In this document: positions 53,201-60,581 of the stretch, one piece after another
How positions within the stretch are numbered: the stretch's first letter is position 1
How the letters are laid out: each line of letters opens with the position of its first letter
Translations under genes and position numbers: made by a program
Assembly (NCBI RefSeq): GCF_019175285.1
Contig: NC_056522.1
Span: forward strand, 231,383,613-231,447,612
Source of the DNA: Sceloporus undulatus
Lineage: Eukaryota > Chordata > Lepidosauria > Squamata > Phrynosomatidae
Length of the DNA stretch: 64,000 nucleotides
Direction of reading: 5' to 3'
The notes under the pieces: generated by a model
Database searches by the model: none
What the model saw: only the letters and a program-made list of their open reading frames with translations
What the model was told of the DNA's origin: nothing

Positions 53201-56200
53201 AGCATGAACTTTAGTCCCTTTTGTGAGCTGTGTTTGAGATATAAGGACACCTCAGACTGCTAGCCATATCTGCAATCTTTTCAACTACTTCTTATTCTGA
53301 TATAAAACCCTTTCATTAAGATGCTTTTTTAGGGTTTATTATATTACAAACTAGAAAACAATAGAGATGAGCAAACAACAACAATAAAAAACAATTACCA
53401 AACAAACAAAAACATAAACAAACATACATGGCTATAATTCCCCACTCCCTACAAAAGTAATCCAGTTCACTAAAATACAATGTCCAAAAAAATTTTTTTA
53501 AAATGCTTCTGATGTATCCAAAACAAACAACTGTAGGCCAAGAGAGAAATTTATCAAGTTAGAGACAATTTCCTAGTGACAGTAATGCATATCTGTCAAT
53601 TACAATAAAGGCACTACCAGTGCTTAATAGGAATAAGATGTCAGTCAGGTCCAACTTTGCAAGACTCCAGTAAGAGGATCAGTTTTAAGAAAATTCTGCA
53701 AACTTTCCAGACACTCTCTATCATATCTTGGGCACATAACAATATTTCCTCATCTTGCGCTGTCAGTTAAGATAAACCAGTACACACTAGGATGAGGTGG
53801 AGAACTGTTGGCATCTTGACCGGATTTGGCCAACATCATCTGACCTGCAGCTTCTCTTCCCCACCCCCCTTCTATAACTAAGTTTAGAAGACTCACTTGG
53901 GTACTATGTGGGATGAGGATGAAGAGGCATCTCTTCCTTTCCATCCAGAATGGAAATACAGAATGCTGTCACATGAGGAAGAAACAGATCACTCTGTTCC
54001 ATCTTTGACAGCTTGTTTGTCCCTTGCTCCTCCTTCTATGACAGCTGAGAGGAGGAACAGAACACTGTGTTTCTTGTGTTCAGCAAGAAAGGTTGTGGCC
54101 TAGGAAGAGGCTGGCAAGCCAGAAGTTCCTCCTGATTGATTTAAGCAATTGTTTAGGTTATCATGAACAAGCCATATTGACCCTTAGGTAATGTGTGAAC
54201 CTATCTCCTTTATTTCTTAATGCCTAAGATGAAACCTTTTGTTTTCACTTTTGACTAAACATATCAGGAGGCAAGAGTTTATTGTAACTTGCGTTAGTCG
54301 TGAAAAAACCAGGTTTTTGTTAATCTACTTATCATGGTTTAACTATAGTTTAACTAATCAAATTTAGAAATAGATCACATATTCCTAAGGTTGTCTGCAC
54401 CAAGAACCTGTGGTTTAGGTCTTACACACAGAGAGAAAAAACATGAGCCTGGAAATGTGAGAGCCCAAGGCTTGTACTATTTGTGATGATTATGTAAATC
54501 AAGGTTTATGTTAATCTGAATCAGACCAAGGTCACTGTCCATCAGCCCCTGTAAATGGCAGCTACTTTAAAATGTGTACTGAAATATTCCCACTGTCGGT
54601 ATCCATCTTCAGTGCAGCACAATCTGGTAACTTAAATTTAAGTTTTATTTATTTATGGAATTGTTTAATCCTTTTTAAAGGGGGGGGGAATTGTATATAT
54701 TGTATTTTTTAGTAAGGTTGTACGCCACTTTGACTGTGGAAACAAAAAGTGGGATATAAATTAAAGTTTTATTTATTATTTATGGACTTGGGGTAGCTGA
54801 AAGTCAGAGACAAAATGTTCCCTAAGCCAATGGCACAATTAAGTACAATAACTGCACACTAAAGCACAAACAAGCTAAGGATTTAGTGCTTTCTTAAAAT
54901 AAGTAAGAACTGATACAGCTTCTTTCATGTGCTTTACATAGTATAATAAAGGGATTAACAAAACTATTTTATTCTGTAGATAAACTTTGATGCGTAGTTC
55001 TTATGCTACACTTGACATATGTAGAGCTGCTACTTTTTATAAGTACCCAGCAAGTGATAAATATTCTTCAGCTATAAAAATGATACTGGCATGCACTAAT
55101 GTAACCCGTGAACACCTAGCTGCAACTAATCAGTATCTGTTAGCTAACTTGGCTTTCTGCAAGCTTGTTAGTAAACCCAAGGATACTCTAATAAACTATA
55201 AACAAACCTCTAGTCTTATTTAACTGCTAGCCTTTCAACTGCCCAACAGTCCCAAAAACACTGGCCACAATCGAATTCAAACATGTTTGTGTCCCAATGC
55301 AATTGGAATGGTAAGTGCATGCCTATTTCTCATATATAAAAATTGATTAGCTTTAAATTGTTGAATGTTATGGGGTCACAAAACACACTAATTTCAACAG
55401 GTAATGCAACTACTGAAGAAGTGCAAGTGTGTAGATTTAACAGACACCTGCTAAATTCCTAATGAACTATGGGAAGCTTTGTAAGAACAGAGCCACATTC
55501 ACACCACTGATACCAAAGCCACCTATGCATACTGACAACAGCTAATCTACCATTTACTTTTTATTTACAAGTTTATTTTAGATGTAATCTTGTAAATAGG
55601 GGCTGAATAGACCCTATACAGAATCTAGCTGTTCTAATTACAGTATTAACTATTAATTTTAAAGTAGGAATAGCAATAACAAAACACAGAACCACCTAGA
55701 TAGCACAGTGCACAGATGTGAAAAGAAGATCTTATTATGACACATTCCTGAACCCCTGCATGTCTAAAAGCGTGATATGTAGTGAAAGAACTTTTAGAAG
55801 CTATGATAGCACAAAAAGTGGTAGAAGATTGGGAAAGAGAACAAAGGGGAAGAAAAGTAAAGACACGGGGAAGCTGTGAAAGATGTAGAAGGCATGTGTC
55901 TATCTCACACTAAGATGCTTAAGAGCAAAATAGCATGGAACAGAGGAGATTACCATTATGGTTTTGTAACTTGTTTTAGGGGGTAGAGGTTTATGGTCAA
56001 AATACCTGAAAGACTGCCTCTTCCCATATGATCCGACCAATATAAGATCTTCAGCAGAGATCCTGTGCTTTCTCCCACCGTCTTGTGAAGCTAAGCTGGT
56101 GGATGCCTAAGACAGGGCTTTCTCTGTAGCAGCACCCCAACTATGGGACTTTCTCCCATGGGAATTCAGGCTGGCTCCAGCTTTTGAGTTTCTGGTTCTT

Positions 56201-58198
56201 AAAAATAGGGGCGGCTGCTTTGGTGGTCTTCAATCCCCTGTGGGTTTAATACTATTTTAAAGAGGACATTTAAGTCTGTTTTGAAATGTTTTTATTTATA
56301 CAGACATTTTAAATGTTTTCAAATAAAATAACAGAGCACAATGAAAGAACAGAATTGTTGGGGGGCTACAGTGATGACACTGTTACGTGGAAGATATAAA
56401 ACAGTCTGGGGAATGGCAATGACATGACTTGTGTTCTTGAATGTATTCTAGGAAGACAGAGATTAAAATGTCACCTAGTTTAATACAGGGTGGCTCCACC
56501 CAGACAGGCGGATAAAATACTGATGTGGCATATAGCATAAAAGAAATTAAACTTGGGGGGAAAGGAAGAGGCTACATAATATCACATAGGAGGCCACTTT
56601 AATACAGCATGGAAATTATTTTAGGTATCTCACACTCGACAGAGTGCCTGTGCTCCCCACAGGCTAGACATGCGCAGGTCACTGGGCCTCCAGGGCACAG
56701 GCCTTTCCAAATAAATACTACCTGCCTTTGCCTCAGGCACCTTCAATTTGCACATGGAATGGAGCCTTAAATCAAACTACCCAGACCCCGGTCAAATTTA
56801 AGTTAACAAGCCCTTTGGGATGCATCCCTGCAAAACTCCTCACATCAGAGCAGCCTTCAGCAATATCAACTTCAAGCCTCTTCACTGTCCATGCGCAAGG
56901 GCATTTTATTTCCTGCTCAGCATGGCAAACAAAACCTCCCAAAAAGAGGACACATTATCAGGAAAATAGTGTTATCAGGCCAGTGTTAAGAGCCAAACCA
57001 CCTTGTTGTTGTTACACGTCTTCAAGTTGTTTCCAACTTATGGCGACTCTAAGACAAACGAAACCTTTCATGGGGTTTAACTTGGACCCAGGCGTGTGTG
57101 CGCGCACACACACACACACACTCTCTCTCATACATGGTGTTGTTGTTGTGAGCATTCAAGTTGTTTCCAACTTATGGCTACCCTAAGGCAGTGAACCTAG
57201 CATAGGGTTTTCTTGGCAAATTTCCTCAGAGGGGGTTTGCCATTGCCTTCCCCTGAGGCTGAGAGAGTGTGACTTGCAGAAGGCCACCCACCAGAGGGGG
57301 GGGGTTACGTGGCTGAGCCAAGACTTGGGCCCTGGTCTCCAGCGTAGTAGTCCAGCACTCAAACCACTGCACCACAGTGGCTCCTGATACATAAACAGAC
57401 GCTTATATGTACAAACACATACACACTCATCCCTCCGTATTTGTGGATTTGATTAATGTGTTCTCTCTAGGAATTCCTAGGCCCTCCAGTGCAACTCTAT
57501 GGTCCACTTTAACCAAAAGCCGCCCTAAAAGACCTAGAGGTCCCTAGAGAGGAGGCTCCACTCGGCATCTGTAGCTCCTCCAGAGCAAATCTGTGGCAGA
57601 TGTTGACCAGAGAGTAGCCCCGGAGGACCTACAGAGTCCTAGAGGGTCCTCTTTGTTATTTGCTGTTTCCCCACATTCCCTAGACCCAGCGAATGCGGAG
57701 GGACAAGCGCAGATACATGTAGAGACACATGCACACAGACACTCACAAACATGTATACACACACACACTCTCCTCATACACACATACATGCTGGCCTCTC
57801 ATCCATATACACACACAAAGACATACACCTACACTATATGTATATACACCGGCACAGACACGCTGGCTCCTGATACACACAGACAGACATGCACCTGTAT
57901 ATACACACAAACACACCCATACACGCTGGCTCCTCATAGAGACACACACGTACCGCCATATATACAAACATGCGCTCTCTCTCTCTCTCACATATACAGA
58001 CACACAGAGAGAGAGAGCCACAGCGAGGCAGCCATGTTGTGCGAGGAGCGTAGCAGCCCCAAGGGCGGGCCATGGAGGCCGAGGCGAGGCATGGCGGGTG
58101 CTTGTGGGTGCCGTACCTTCCACGAAGACCACGAAGACGGCGCTGCGCTGCTTGGCGGCGGCAATGGCGGCCGGGATGGCGCCCGCGAACCACAGCAT
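35137..58198 (-). CDS. UBXN4: UBX domain-containing protein 4 (erasin), 13 exons, complete
   Basis: ER-membrane UBX protein that binds p97/VCP and promotes ER-associated degradation. Exons in transcript order: 58117-58198, 48885-48987, 47491-47519, 45926-46044, 44602-44734, 43890-43974, 41843-41897, 40073-40237, 38888-39015, 38458-38560, 37145-37276, 36779-36984 and 35137-35275. All phases agree, giving 492 residues (human 508). Order: thioredoxin/UAS-like N-terminus 1-111 starting MLWFAGAIPAAIA; a variable acidic linker at about 112-183, shorter than human; a Lys/Glu/Arg coiled coil at about 184-300; a UBX domain at about 300-378 with MFPRREF (the FPR loop, 349-351, contacts p97); a hydrophobic hairpin at about 394-417; and a cytosolic tail ending NGNSTQQM, identical to human. 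Introns are GT-AG except intron 8 (GC-AG). The start is fixed by the conserved N-terminus inside the CpG-rich promoter. Confidence 0.97.
35276..36253 (-). other. UBXN4 intron 12 segment, nothing recognised
   Basis: AT-rich, unique-looking; no repeat or coding sequence was identified. Confidence 0.5.
36254..36366. repeat. Interspersed repeat of the 'gttgggctacaattctcatca' type
   Basis: CCTACAGATGTCGTTGGGCT, ACAATTCTCATCATCC and CATCATCTAGAAGGCC. The ends are inverted to each other. Confidence 0.5.
36562..36640 (-). repeat. CR1 LINE 3' end fragment
   Basis: ACAGAATTATACAGTTGGAA, GAGACTACAAGGGACCTCCA and GTCTAACCCCAAGC are the reversed CR1 terminus, as at 22868. Confidence 0.7.
36779..36984 (-). 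CDS. UBXN4: UBXN4 exon 12 (membrane hairpin)
   Basis: 206 nt, acceptor tatag, donor gtacca. Contains FWRFLGTILYPLIAVWRFIS and NFLF, matching the intramembrane segment of human erasin, then a Pro/Ser/Gln linker. Confidence 0.95.
37145..37276 (-). CDS. UBXN4: UBXN4 exon 11 (UBX domain, FPR motif)
   Basis: 132 nt, acceptor tacag, donor gtaagg. Encodes TVGNTYGNFSLATMFPRREF and LELAPSASVVLLP. The Phe-Pro-Arg turn is the family's p97 contact. Confidence 0.97.
37412..37642 (-). repeat. tRNA-derived CORE/MIR-like SINE, copy 3
   Basis: ATTTATGACAACCCTATCAC, TTATTCAGAGGAAGTTTGCC, ATTGCCTTCTTCTCAACCTG and AGCAGGGATTTGATTATGTG. More eroded than the other copies. Confidence 0.65.
38146..38378 (+). mobile_element. 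Tigger-like MITE family G, copy 2
   Basis: Starts TACAGTGTGTCTTTCTTATA and ends AAGGAGGGCCGAGTGTA. The interior has GGATGCTCAAGTCCCATTAA and ATATTTTCAAGCCATGGATA. TA at both ends. Confidence 0.7.
38458..38560 (-). CDS. UBXN4: UBXN4 exon 10 (UBX domain, first part)
   Basis: 103 nt, acceptor cctag, donor gtaaat. Encodes AIARIQFRLPDGSSFTNSFP and APLEEARQFAAQ, the ubiquitin-like start of the UBX fold. Confidence 0.96.
38888..39015 (-). CDS. UBXN4: UBXN4 exon 9 (coiled coil)
   Basis: 128 nt, acceptor tgaag, donor gtgaat. Encodes DRAERAARFARSKEEADAAK and an Ala/Lys/Glu-rich helix, leading into the UBX domain. Confidence 0.95.
39361..39525 (+). mobile_element. Short Tigger-like MITE
   Basis: TACAGTGGGCCCTTTGTACA at left and GTATGGAGTGGGCAGGATGT at right, with the inverted motifs CATATGGCAA / CATATGGCAAG inside. 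It abuts, and probably interrupts, the 5' side of the CR1 fragment that follows. Confidence 0.5.
39526..40016 (+). mobile_element. CR1 LINE 3' part
   Basis: Reads VRPHLEYSIHFWVSRFNKDI and DKLERIQRATRIIRGLENKY, the CR1 ORF2 C-terminal region, then the 3' end CTCTTCCAACTCTATAATTC. The frame is lost downstream. Confidence 0.88.
40073..40237 (-). CDS. UBXN4: UBXN4 exon 8 (coiled coil), followed by a GC donor
   Basis: 165 nt, phase 0 at both ends. Encodes KEIKREIERRKSGKEMLEYK through ERIRQQIAL, aligned with human to the last residue. The next intron starts gcaagt, so the donor is GC rather than GT. The frame and the protein match leave no alternative GT nearby. Confidence 0.95.
40455..41706 (+). 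mobile_element. L2-like LINE 3' part, inactive
   Basis: Starts inside reverse transcriptase (GVPQGAILSPMMFNVYMKPL, then YQYTDDNQICFS), continues CLKSVMDWMRENRLKLNPNK, TEVLAIGNPN, SLGVVLDSSLQLSSQVDATA and LVTSRLNFLQCALHGA, and ends in GGCAGGATACAAATAAATAT with an ATT-rich tail. Several frame breaks. Antisense to UBXN4 in intron 7. Confidence 0.85.
41718..41838 (-). repeat. Half of a palindromic DNA element
   Basis: ATTCTCTGAAGATGCCAGCC, ATGCAGGCGAAATGTTAGGA and AACATGGCCACATAGTCCAA are the inverted counterpart of 2489-2600. Confidence 0.55.
41843..41897 (-). CDS. UBXN4: UBXN4 exon 7 (start of coiled coil)
   Basis: 55 nt, acceptor tgtag, donor gtaaga. Encodes VTQKLEERREEKKKEEKQ, against human LTKKLEERREEKRKEEEQ. 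Confidence 0.94.
42294..42515. mobile_element. Palindromic MITE family A, copy 2
   Basis: GTCCAAAACACATTGCAGAA at left and its inverse TTCAGTGTGTTTTGGAC at right. Arms GGCTCAGTGCTAGAGAATTC / CTCCCTAGCACTGAGCC. About 220 bp foldback. Confidence 0.8.
42620..42690. repeat. Poly-C / poly-G inverted pair
   Basis: A C-run within AATAGCCCCCCCCC and a G-run of about 13 within GGGGGGGCTATG lie about 40 bp apart and are complementary (ATAGCCC against GGGCTAT). Confidence 0.6.
43177..43507 (+). repeat. Direct repeat, two 70-bp copies about 260 bp apart
   Basis: Copies at 43177-43247 and 43438-43507 share ACAGAAAAC, CAAAACCAGATGTGATGCAA and TTAAGTTGGAGACATGA. Not similar to other repeats in the window. 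Confidence 0.55.
43890..43974 (-). CDS. UBXN4: UBXN4 exon 6 (variable linker)
   Basis: 85 nt, acceptor ttaag, donor gtatgc. Encodes AEVNLAQTNEDSERRLEQTS and onward. Weakly conserved; phase and splice sites fit the exons on both sides. Confidence 0.86.
44602..44734 (-). CDS. UBXN4: UBXN4 exon 5 (variable linker)
   Basis: 133 nt, acceptor cttag, donor gtaagt. Ser/Glu/Pro-rich, starting MHMLKNEAVESSASCSSS. Only the first residues resemble human MHLLKSE. Placement rests on splice sites and phase. Confidence 0.88.
44735..45925 (-). other. UBXN4 intron 4, nothing recognised
   Basis: AT-rich sequence without clear repeats or conserved coding sequence. Confidence 0.5.
45926..46044 (-). CDS. UBXN4: UBXN4 exon 4
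   Basis: 119 nt, acceptor acatag, donor gtaact. Encodes PVVCVPSSFFIGDNGVPLEV and IAGSVSAEELITRIHKVKQ. It closes the thioredoxin-like domain. Confidence 0.96.
46045..47490 (-). other. UBXN4 intron 3, nothing recognised
   Basis: No repeat or additional exon was found between exon 4 and the microexon. Confidence 0.5.
47491..47519 (-). CDS. UBXN4: UBXN4 exon 3 (29-nt microexon)
   Basis: 29 nt between tacag and gtatcc. It restores the frame between exons 2 and 4 and encodes S-EACLQFSQI-Y, identical to human at these residues. Confidence 0.93.
47737..47926. mobile_element. Palindromic MITE family C, copy 2
   Basis: GATCTTTTGTAGCACCCTTG, TTAAGCTTTCTTAGACTTAA and GTCTACTTCC, then the inverse AAGTTTACAAAAGCTTATTC and GTGCTATAAGATCTC. 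Confidence 0.75.
48069..48288 (+). mobile_element. Tigger-like MITE family G, copy 3
   Basis: CACTGGGCCCCTGGTATCCG, GTGGATGCTCAAGTCCCATT, ATTTTCAAGCTGTGGATGAC and the end ATATGGAGGGCCAACTGTA. Confidence 0.72.
48885..48987 (-). CDS. UBXN4: UBXN4 exon 2
   Basis: 103 nt, acceptor ctacag, donor gtttga (a weak match at +3 to +6). Encodes GDDEQSREMAASWENEKVTE and VAIKIDTK, part of the thioredoxin-like domain. Confidence 0.95.
50358..50580 (+). mobile_element. Tigger-like MITE family G, copy 4
   Basis: TACAGTGGATCCTTGTTATA, GGGGTTTGGTTCCAAGATCC and TATGCTCAAGTCCCATTAAG, with the end AAGAAGGGCCGACTGTA. The least decayed copy of the family here. Confidence 0.75.
50850..51085. mobile_element. Tigger-like MITE family H, degraded copy
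   Basis: ATGTTCTCTCTAGGCATTTT, TCTAGGTCCTCTAAGGGG and CATGCTGGAGGACCTAGAAA match the interior of family H; the termini are not clear. Confidence 0.5.
51885..52290 (-). repeat. Unclassified LINE-like 3' fragment, copy 2
   Basis: CCAAAGGGCAGAACATCAAA and CATATATAATCAAAAACAGA parallel 365-530. The right part reads like a shifted coding remnant but was not identified. Confidence 0.4.
54625..54785 (+). repeat. L2-like LINE 3' end fragment
   Basis: GTTGTACGCCACTTTGACTG and AAAAAGTGGGATATAAATTA, followed by TTATTTATTATTTATGG. Confidence 0.5.
55985..56335 (+). repeat. L2-like LINE 3' part
   Basis: CGACCAATATAAGATCTTCA, GACAGGGCTTTCTCTGTAGC and AGCACCCCAACTATGGGACT read as the DRAFSVAAPQLWDFLP block at the LINE C-terminus, followed by AT-rich 3' sequence. 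Confidence 0.6.
57003..57384 (-). repeat. Two tRNA-derived CORE-type SINE copies around a CA microsatellite
   Basis: A partial copy at 57003-57080 (CAAGTTGTTTCCAACTTATG, GCGACTCTAAGACAAACG), then (CA)n at about 57098-57120, then a fuller copy at 57139-57384 with GAGAGAGTGTGACTTGCAGA and a B-box-like end. Confidence 0.75.
57424..57708 (+). mobile_element. Tigger-like MITE family H, copy 3
   Basis: CACTCATCCCTCCGTATTTG at left and GCGAATGCGGAGGGACAAG at right are inverted ends. The interior has CTAGGCCCTCCAGTGCAACT and GGAGGACCTACAGAG. Confidence 0.7.
57710..58015 (+). repeat. CA-rich low-complexity tract next to the CpG island
   Basis: About 300 bp made almost only of ACACAY units with scattered interruptions (repeated CGCTGGCTCCT at about 57861 and 57926), ending in (CT)n/(GA)n runs. 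It gives long artificial open frames in several frames. Confidence 0.8.
58117..58198 (-). CDS. UBXN4: UBXN4 exon 1 (start codon)
   Basis: 82 coding nt: MLWFAGAIPAAIAAAKQRSA and then VFVVFVE. Donor gtacgg. The human start is MLWFQGAIPAAIATAK. It sits in the GC-rich block and is followed by a 9.1-kb first intron. Confidence 0.96.
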
Positions 58199-58390
58199 AA
58201 TGGCGGGGGCGGCGGCGGCGTCCCGGAGCGGAGCAGAGGAGGGGCGTGGCCAGAGGGCGCCCTTGGACGCCGGGGGTCCCCCTCCCTCCTCTCACGCGGC
58301 CCCCAACTCCCCCCTGAGGCTGCCAACGCCTCCGCGGCCCACTACTGTACTAGTCCCTTCCTTCGCTCCGTCCCTTTCGCTCCCTTCGGT

Positions 58391-58400
58391 GCGCATGCGC
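58391..58400. promoter_or_regulatory. NRF1-type palindrome 1
   Basis: Perfect GCGCATGCGC, the core of the NRF1 consensus, about 190 bp upstream of the UBXN4 start codon. Confidence 0.6.
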
Positions 58401-58494
58401 GTCACAAACGTCAATCAGTTCCCCCCCTCGATGCGGACGGGATGACTCAACCTTCTTCTTCTTCCCCGCCCCTTGTGGCTTCAAGAAAGGAACG

Positions 58495-58504
58495 GCGCAT
58501 GCGC
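58495..58504. promoter_or_regulatory. NRF1-type palindrome 2
   Basis: Perfect GCGCATGCGC inside the first copy of the promoter tandem duplication. Confidence 0.6.
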
Positions 58505-58623
58505 ACTCTGATGGACCTAGTAGTTGTAGAAAAGGCGCAGGCCCAATAGGCCGAGACAGGGAGGTGTATGACGCAACCTTCTTCCCCGCCCTATGAAGTC
58601 TTTTTGGCTTCAAGAAGGGAATA

Positions 58624-58633
58624 GCGCATGCGC
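58624..58633. promoter_or_regulatory. NRF1-type palindrome 3
   Basis: Perfect GCGCATGCGC at the matching place in the second copy of the promoter tandem duplication. Confidence 0.6.
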
Positions 58634-58855
58634 ATTGAGATAGAAATAGGGGGAGGAAGTGGTATAAAAGCTGCAGGCCCAATAGGTTGACAGCGAAGTA
58701 GATCCGGCTGAGATTGGCGGCCGCACATTCCCCGCCACCACCAGTGATTCAGCTGGCGTTTAGCAGCGACAGATTCGCGGGGGATGAGGAAGACAGGGAA
58801 AGTGGGAGCTGATAGTTCTTCCTCTAATAAAATTGAGTTCATTGAACCTCGAGGG

Positions 58856-59060
58856 TTACCACAGAAATAGTCCGCTTTGAGACCGCTTTGACTACCCTGG
58901 CTCAATGCTATGGAATTCTGGGAATTGTAGTTTTGGGAGACGTCTAGCCTTCTCTGTCAGAGAGCTCTGGTGCCACAGCAAACTACACATCCCAGGATTC
59001 CGTACCATTTGAGTATAGTAGTTAAAGTGGTGTCAAACCGAGTTACTTCTGCCATGTGGA
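58856..59060. mobile_element. Palindromic MITE family A, copy 3
   Basis: ACCACAGAAATAGTCCGCTT, GGCTCAATGCTATGGAATTC and TTCTCTGTCAGAGAGCTCTG, with the inverse GGTGTCAAACCGAGTTACTT at right. Confidence 0.78.
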
Positions 59061-59279
59061 TGCAGCCGTGGCCTCCTTTTGTGTGAGGAGGGGGTCTTCA
59101 GGTTTTAAATAAATCAAAGCTTGCATTAAACATGTAACCATGGTTGGGGTGTTAGCCAGGGGGCTTTGCTGAAAGTGTTTCCACAACCTTCTCTCTCTTA
59201 CAAGAATAATAAAATCAGGTGAATGCTAGGTAAGCGTTTCCAGAGGAAATCAAAGGGGAAACTCAAACCAAGGACCAGG

Positions 59280-60580
59280 CAGTGTGTATGACAACAACAA
59301 GTAACATAATTCAAGAGGCATGGAAGGATTGAAGAGCCATATGAAGATGAAACCCAAATCCTAAAAAAATTCTGAATTTCTAACAAGAGACATGGCAAAA
59401 ACACAAACCACCAGGAACAGGTGATATCCCAGTCGAAGCGCTGCAATCTACGCAGGCAGAATCAACTCTCGTGCCAAAACGACAAAATTGACAATGAGAC
59501 AGAAATAGCAAGAGAGTCCTATATCTGGGGTCAAATATTGAGAGAAATGGGGGGTGCAGCCAGGATCATGAAAGGCTATGAATGCCCTTAAAGAGATGGG
59601 AGAGCCAACACATCTGATAGCCCTGATGGGGAATCTGTACTCAGGACAAGAGGCTGCTGTCAGAACAGAACACACAGAAACAGAATGGTTCCCAACTGGC
59701 AAAGGAGTCAGACAAGGTTGTATCCTTTTAACCCATTTGTTCAACTTGTATGCATAATAACAAGAAAAGCAGGCACGGACAAAGAAGGAGGAGGAGTGAA
59801 AATAGGAGAAAGGAATATCAACAATCAGAGGAGTTTATCGAACGGGAGGAACGTCTCTTAAATTCAAATGAAAAGAAAGTGGGGCCAAAACACATTTACT
59901 TAAAGTCACTAGTTTAGTGCAATTACGTGAATGCGCATTGCACTTGAACTGGCTCCCCACTGCCCGAAAATAGCATGCCATTGCCCAAATTTGCATGTGG
60001 CAGTCTATCACGCAATCATGTGAAACCCCATGATTGTGTTCAGACTGACTTCCCATTGCCCAAATTTGCTTGTAGTGGGTTATCACACAATAATGTTAAA
60101 CCCCATGATTGCATTCATATTTCCGTTGGATTATACTTCCACTACCCTTTGTCTGATAAACGCAAAATGTAGAATTGTACAAGCCATTGCATTCCCTATA
60201 GCTGTGTATGGGTGTGAGAGCTGGACAGTTAAGAAAGAAGACAGGAGGGAAATTAATTCATTAATGCCATGGACAGCCAAAAAAAAGGGTCCTAGAGCAG
60301 ATCAAACCAGAAATCTCTCTTGAAGCCAAGATGATAAAACTGAGGTTGTCATACTTTGGACACATCATGAGAAGGCACAACTCACTGGAAAAAACAATAA
60401 TGTGAGGGAAGCTGGAGGGAAGCAGAAAGAGAGGAAGGCCACATGCTAGATGGATGGACCCTATTAAAGAGATCATGAATATGAATTTGCAGGAGCAAGG
60501 CAGAGGAGGACAGGGGGTCTTGGAGATGTCTCATGGGTGCCCATGGGTCAAGAGCGATTTGAGGACAGTTAACAATAACA
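59280..60580 (+). mobile_element. Bov-B / RTE-type LINE, broken, with an insertion
   Basis: First segment (to about 59870): PPGTGDIPVEAL-type linker, then TEWFPTGKGVRQGCILLTHL in reverse transcriptase. Second segment (from about 60170): IAFPIAVYGCESWTVKKEDR, the RTE C-terminal block, then TKLRLSYFGHIMRR-like and RGRPHARWMDPIKEIMN-like pieces with frame shifts. About 59900-60165 between them is a different repeat. Confidence 0.85.
59900..60165 (+). repeat. Insertion in the Bov-B LINE with an internal 75-bp tandem repeat
   Basis: CCATTGCCCAAATTTGCATG and CCATTGCCCAAATTTGCTTG head two tandem units that continue TATCACGCAATCATGTGAAA / TATCACACAATAATGTTAAA and CCCATGATTG. Not similar to Bov-B; likely a separate DNA element. 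Confidence 0.55.
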
Positions 60581-60581
60581 A

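Larger units (their letters stand above)
48988..58116 (-). other. UBXN4 intron 1 (9.1 kb)
   Basis: Contains the listed MITEs, SINEs and LINE ends. In 48988-50357 and 52300-54620 no repeat or coding sequence was confidently recognised. About 53330-53480 is A-rich and may be the end of a LINE. Confidence 0.5.
58441..58697. repeat. Tandem duplication (2 x about 125 bp) in the UBXN4 upstream region
   Basis: Copy 1 (58441-58561) and copy 2 (58566-58697) share, in order, CAACCTTCTTC, CCCCGCCC, GGCTTCAAGAA, GCGCATGCGC and CAGGCCCAATAGG. They differ by substitutions and small indels, so the duplication is not very recent. Confidence 0.75.
58199..58700 (-). promoter_or_regulatory. UBXN4: UBXN4 CpG-rich promoter and 5' UTR region
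   Basis: GC- and CpG-rich sequence directly upstream of the UBXN4 start, unlike the AT-rich surroundings. It has GGGCGG/CCGCCC-type boxes (Sp1-like), three NRF1-type palindromes and CCAAT motifs in both directions. The transcription start was not determined; a TATA-less housekeeping promoter is expected for this gene. Confidence 0.75.

Noticed and set aside
57593-58549. 318-codon + strand open frame (and overlapping long frames on both strands)
   Set aside because: Its first part is (CA)n translated as His/Thr repeats and its last part is the CpG island and UBXN4 exon 1 read backwards. No conserved domain.
58663-58670. TATA box for UBXN4
   Set aside because: TATAAAAG reads on the + strand, away from UBXN4, and lies about 470 bp upstream. 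At most it could serve an antisense start.
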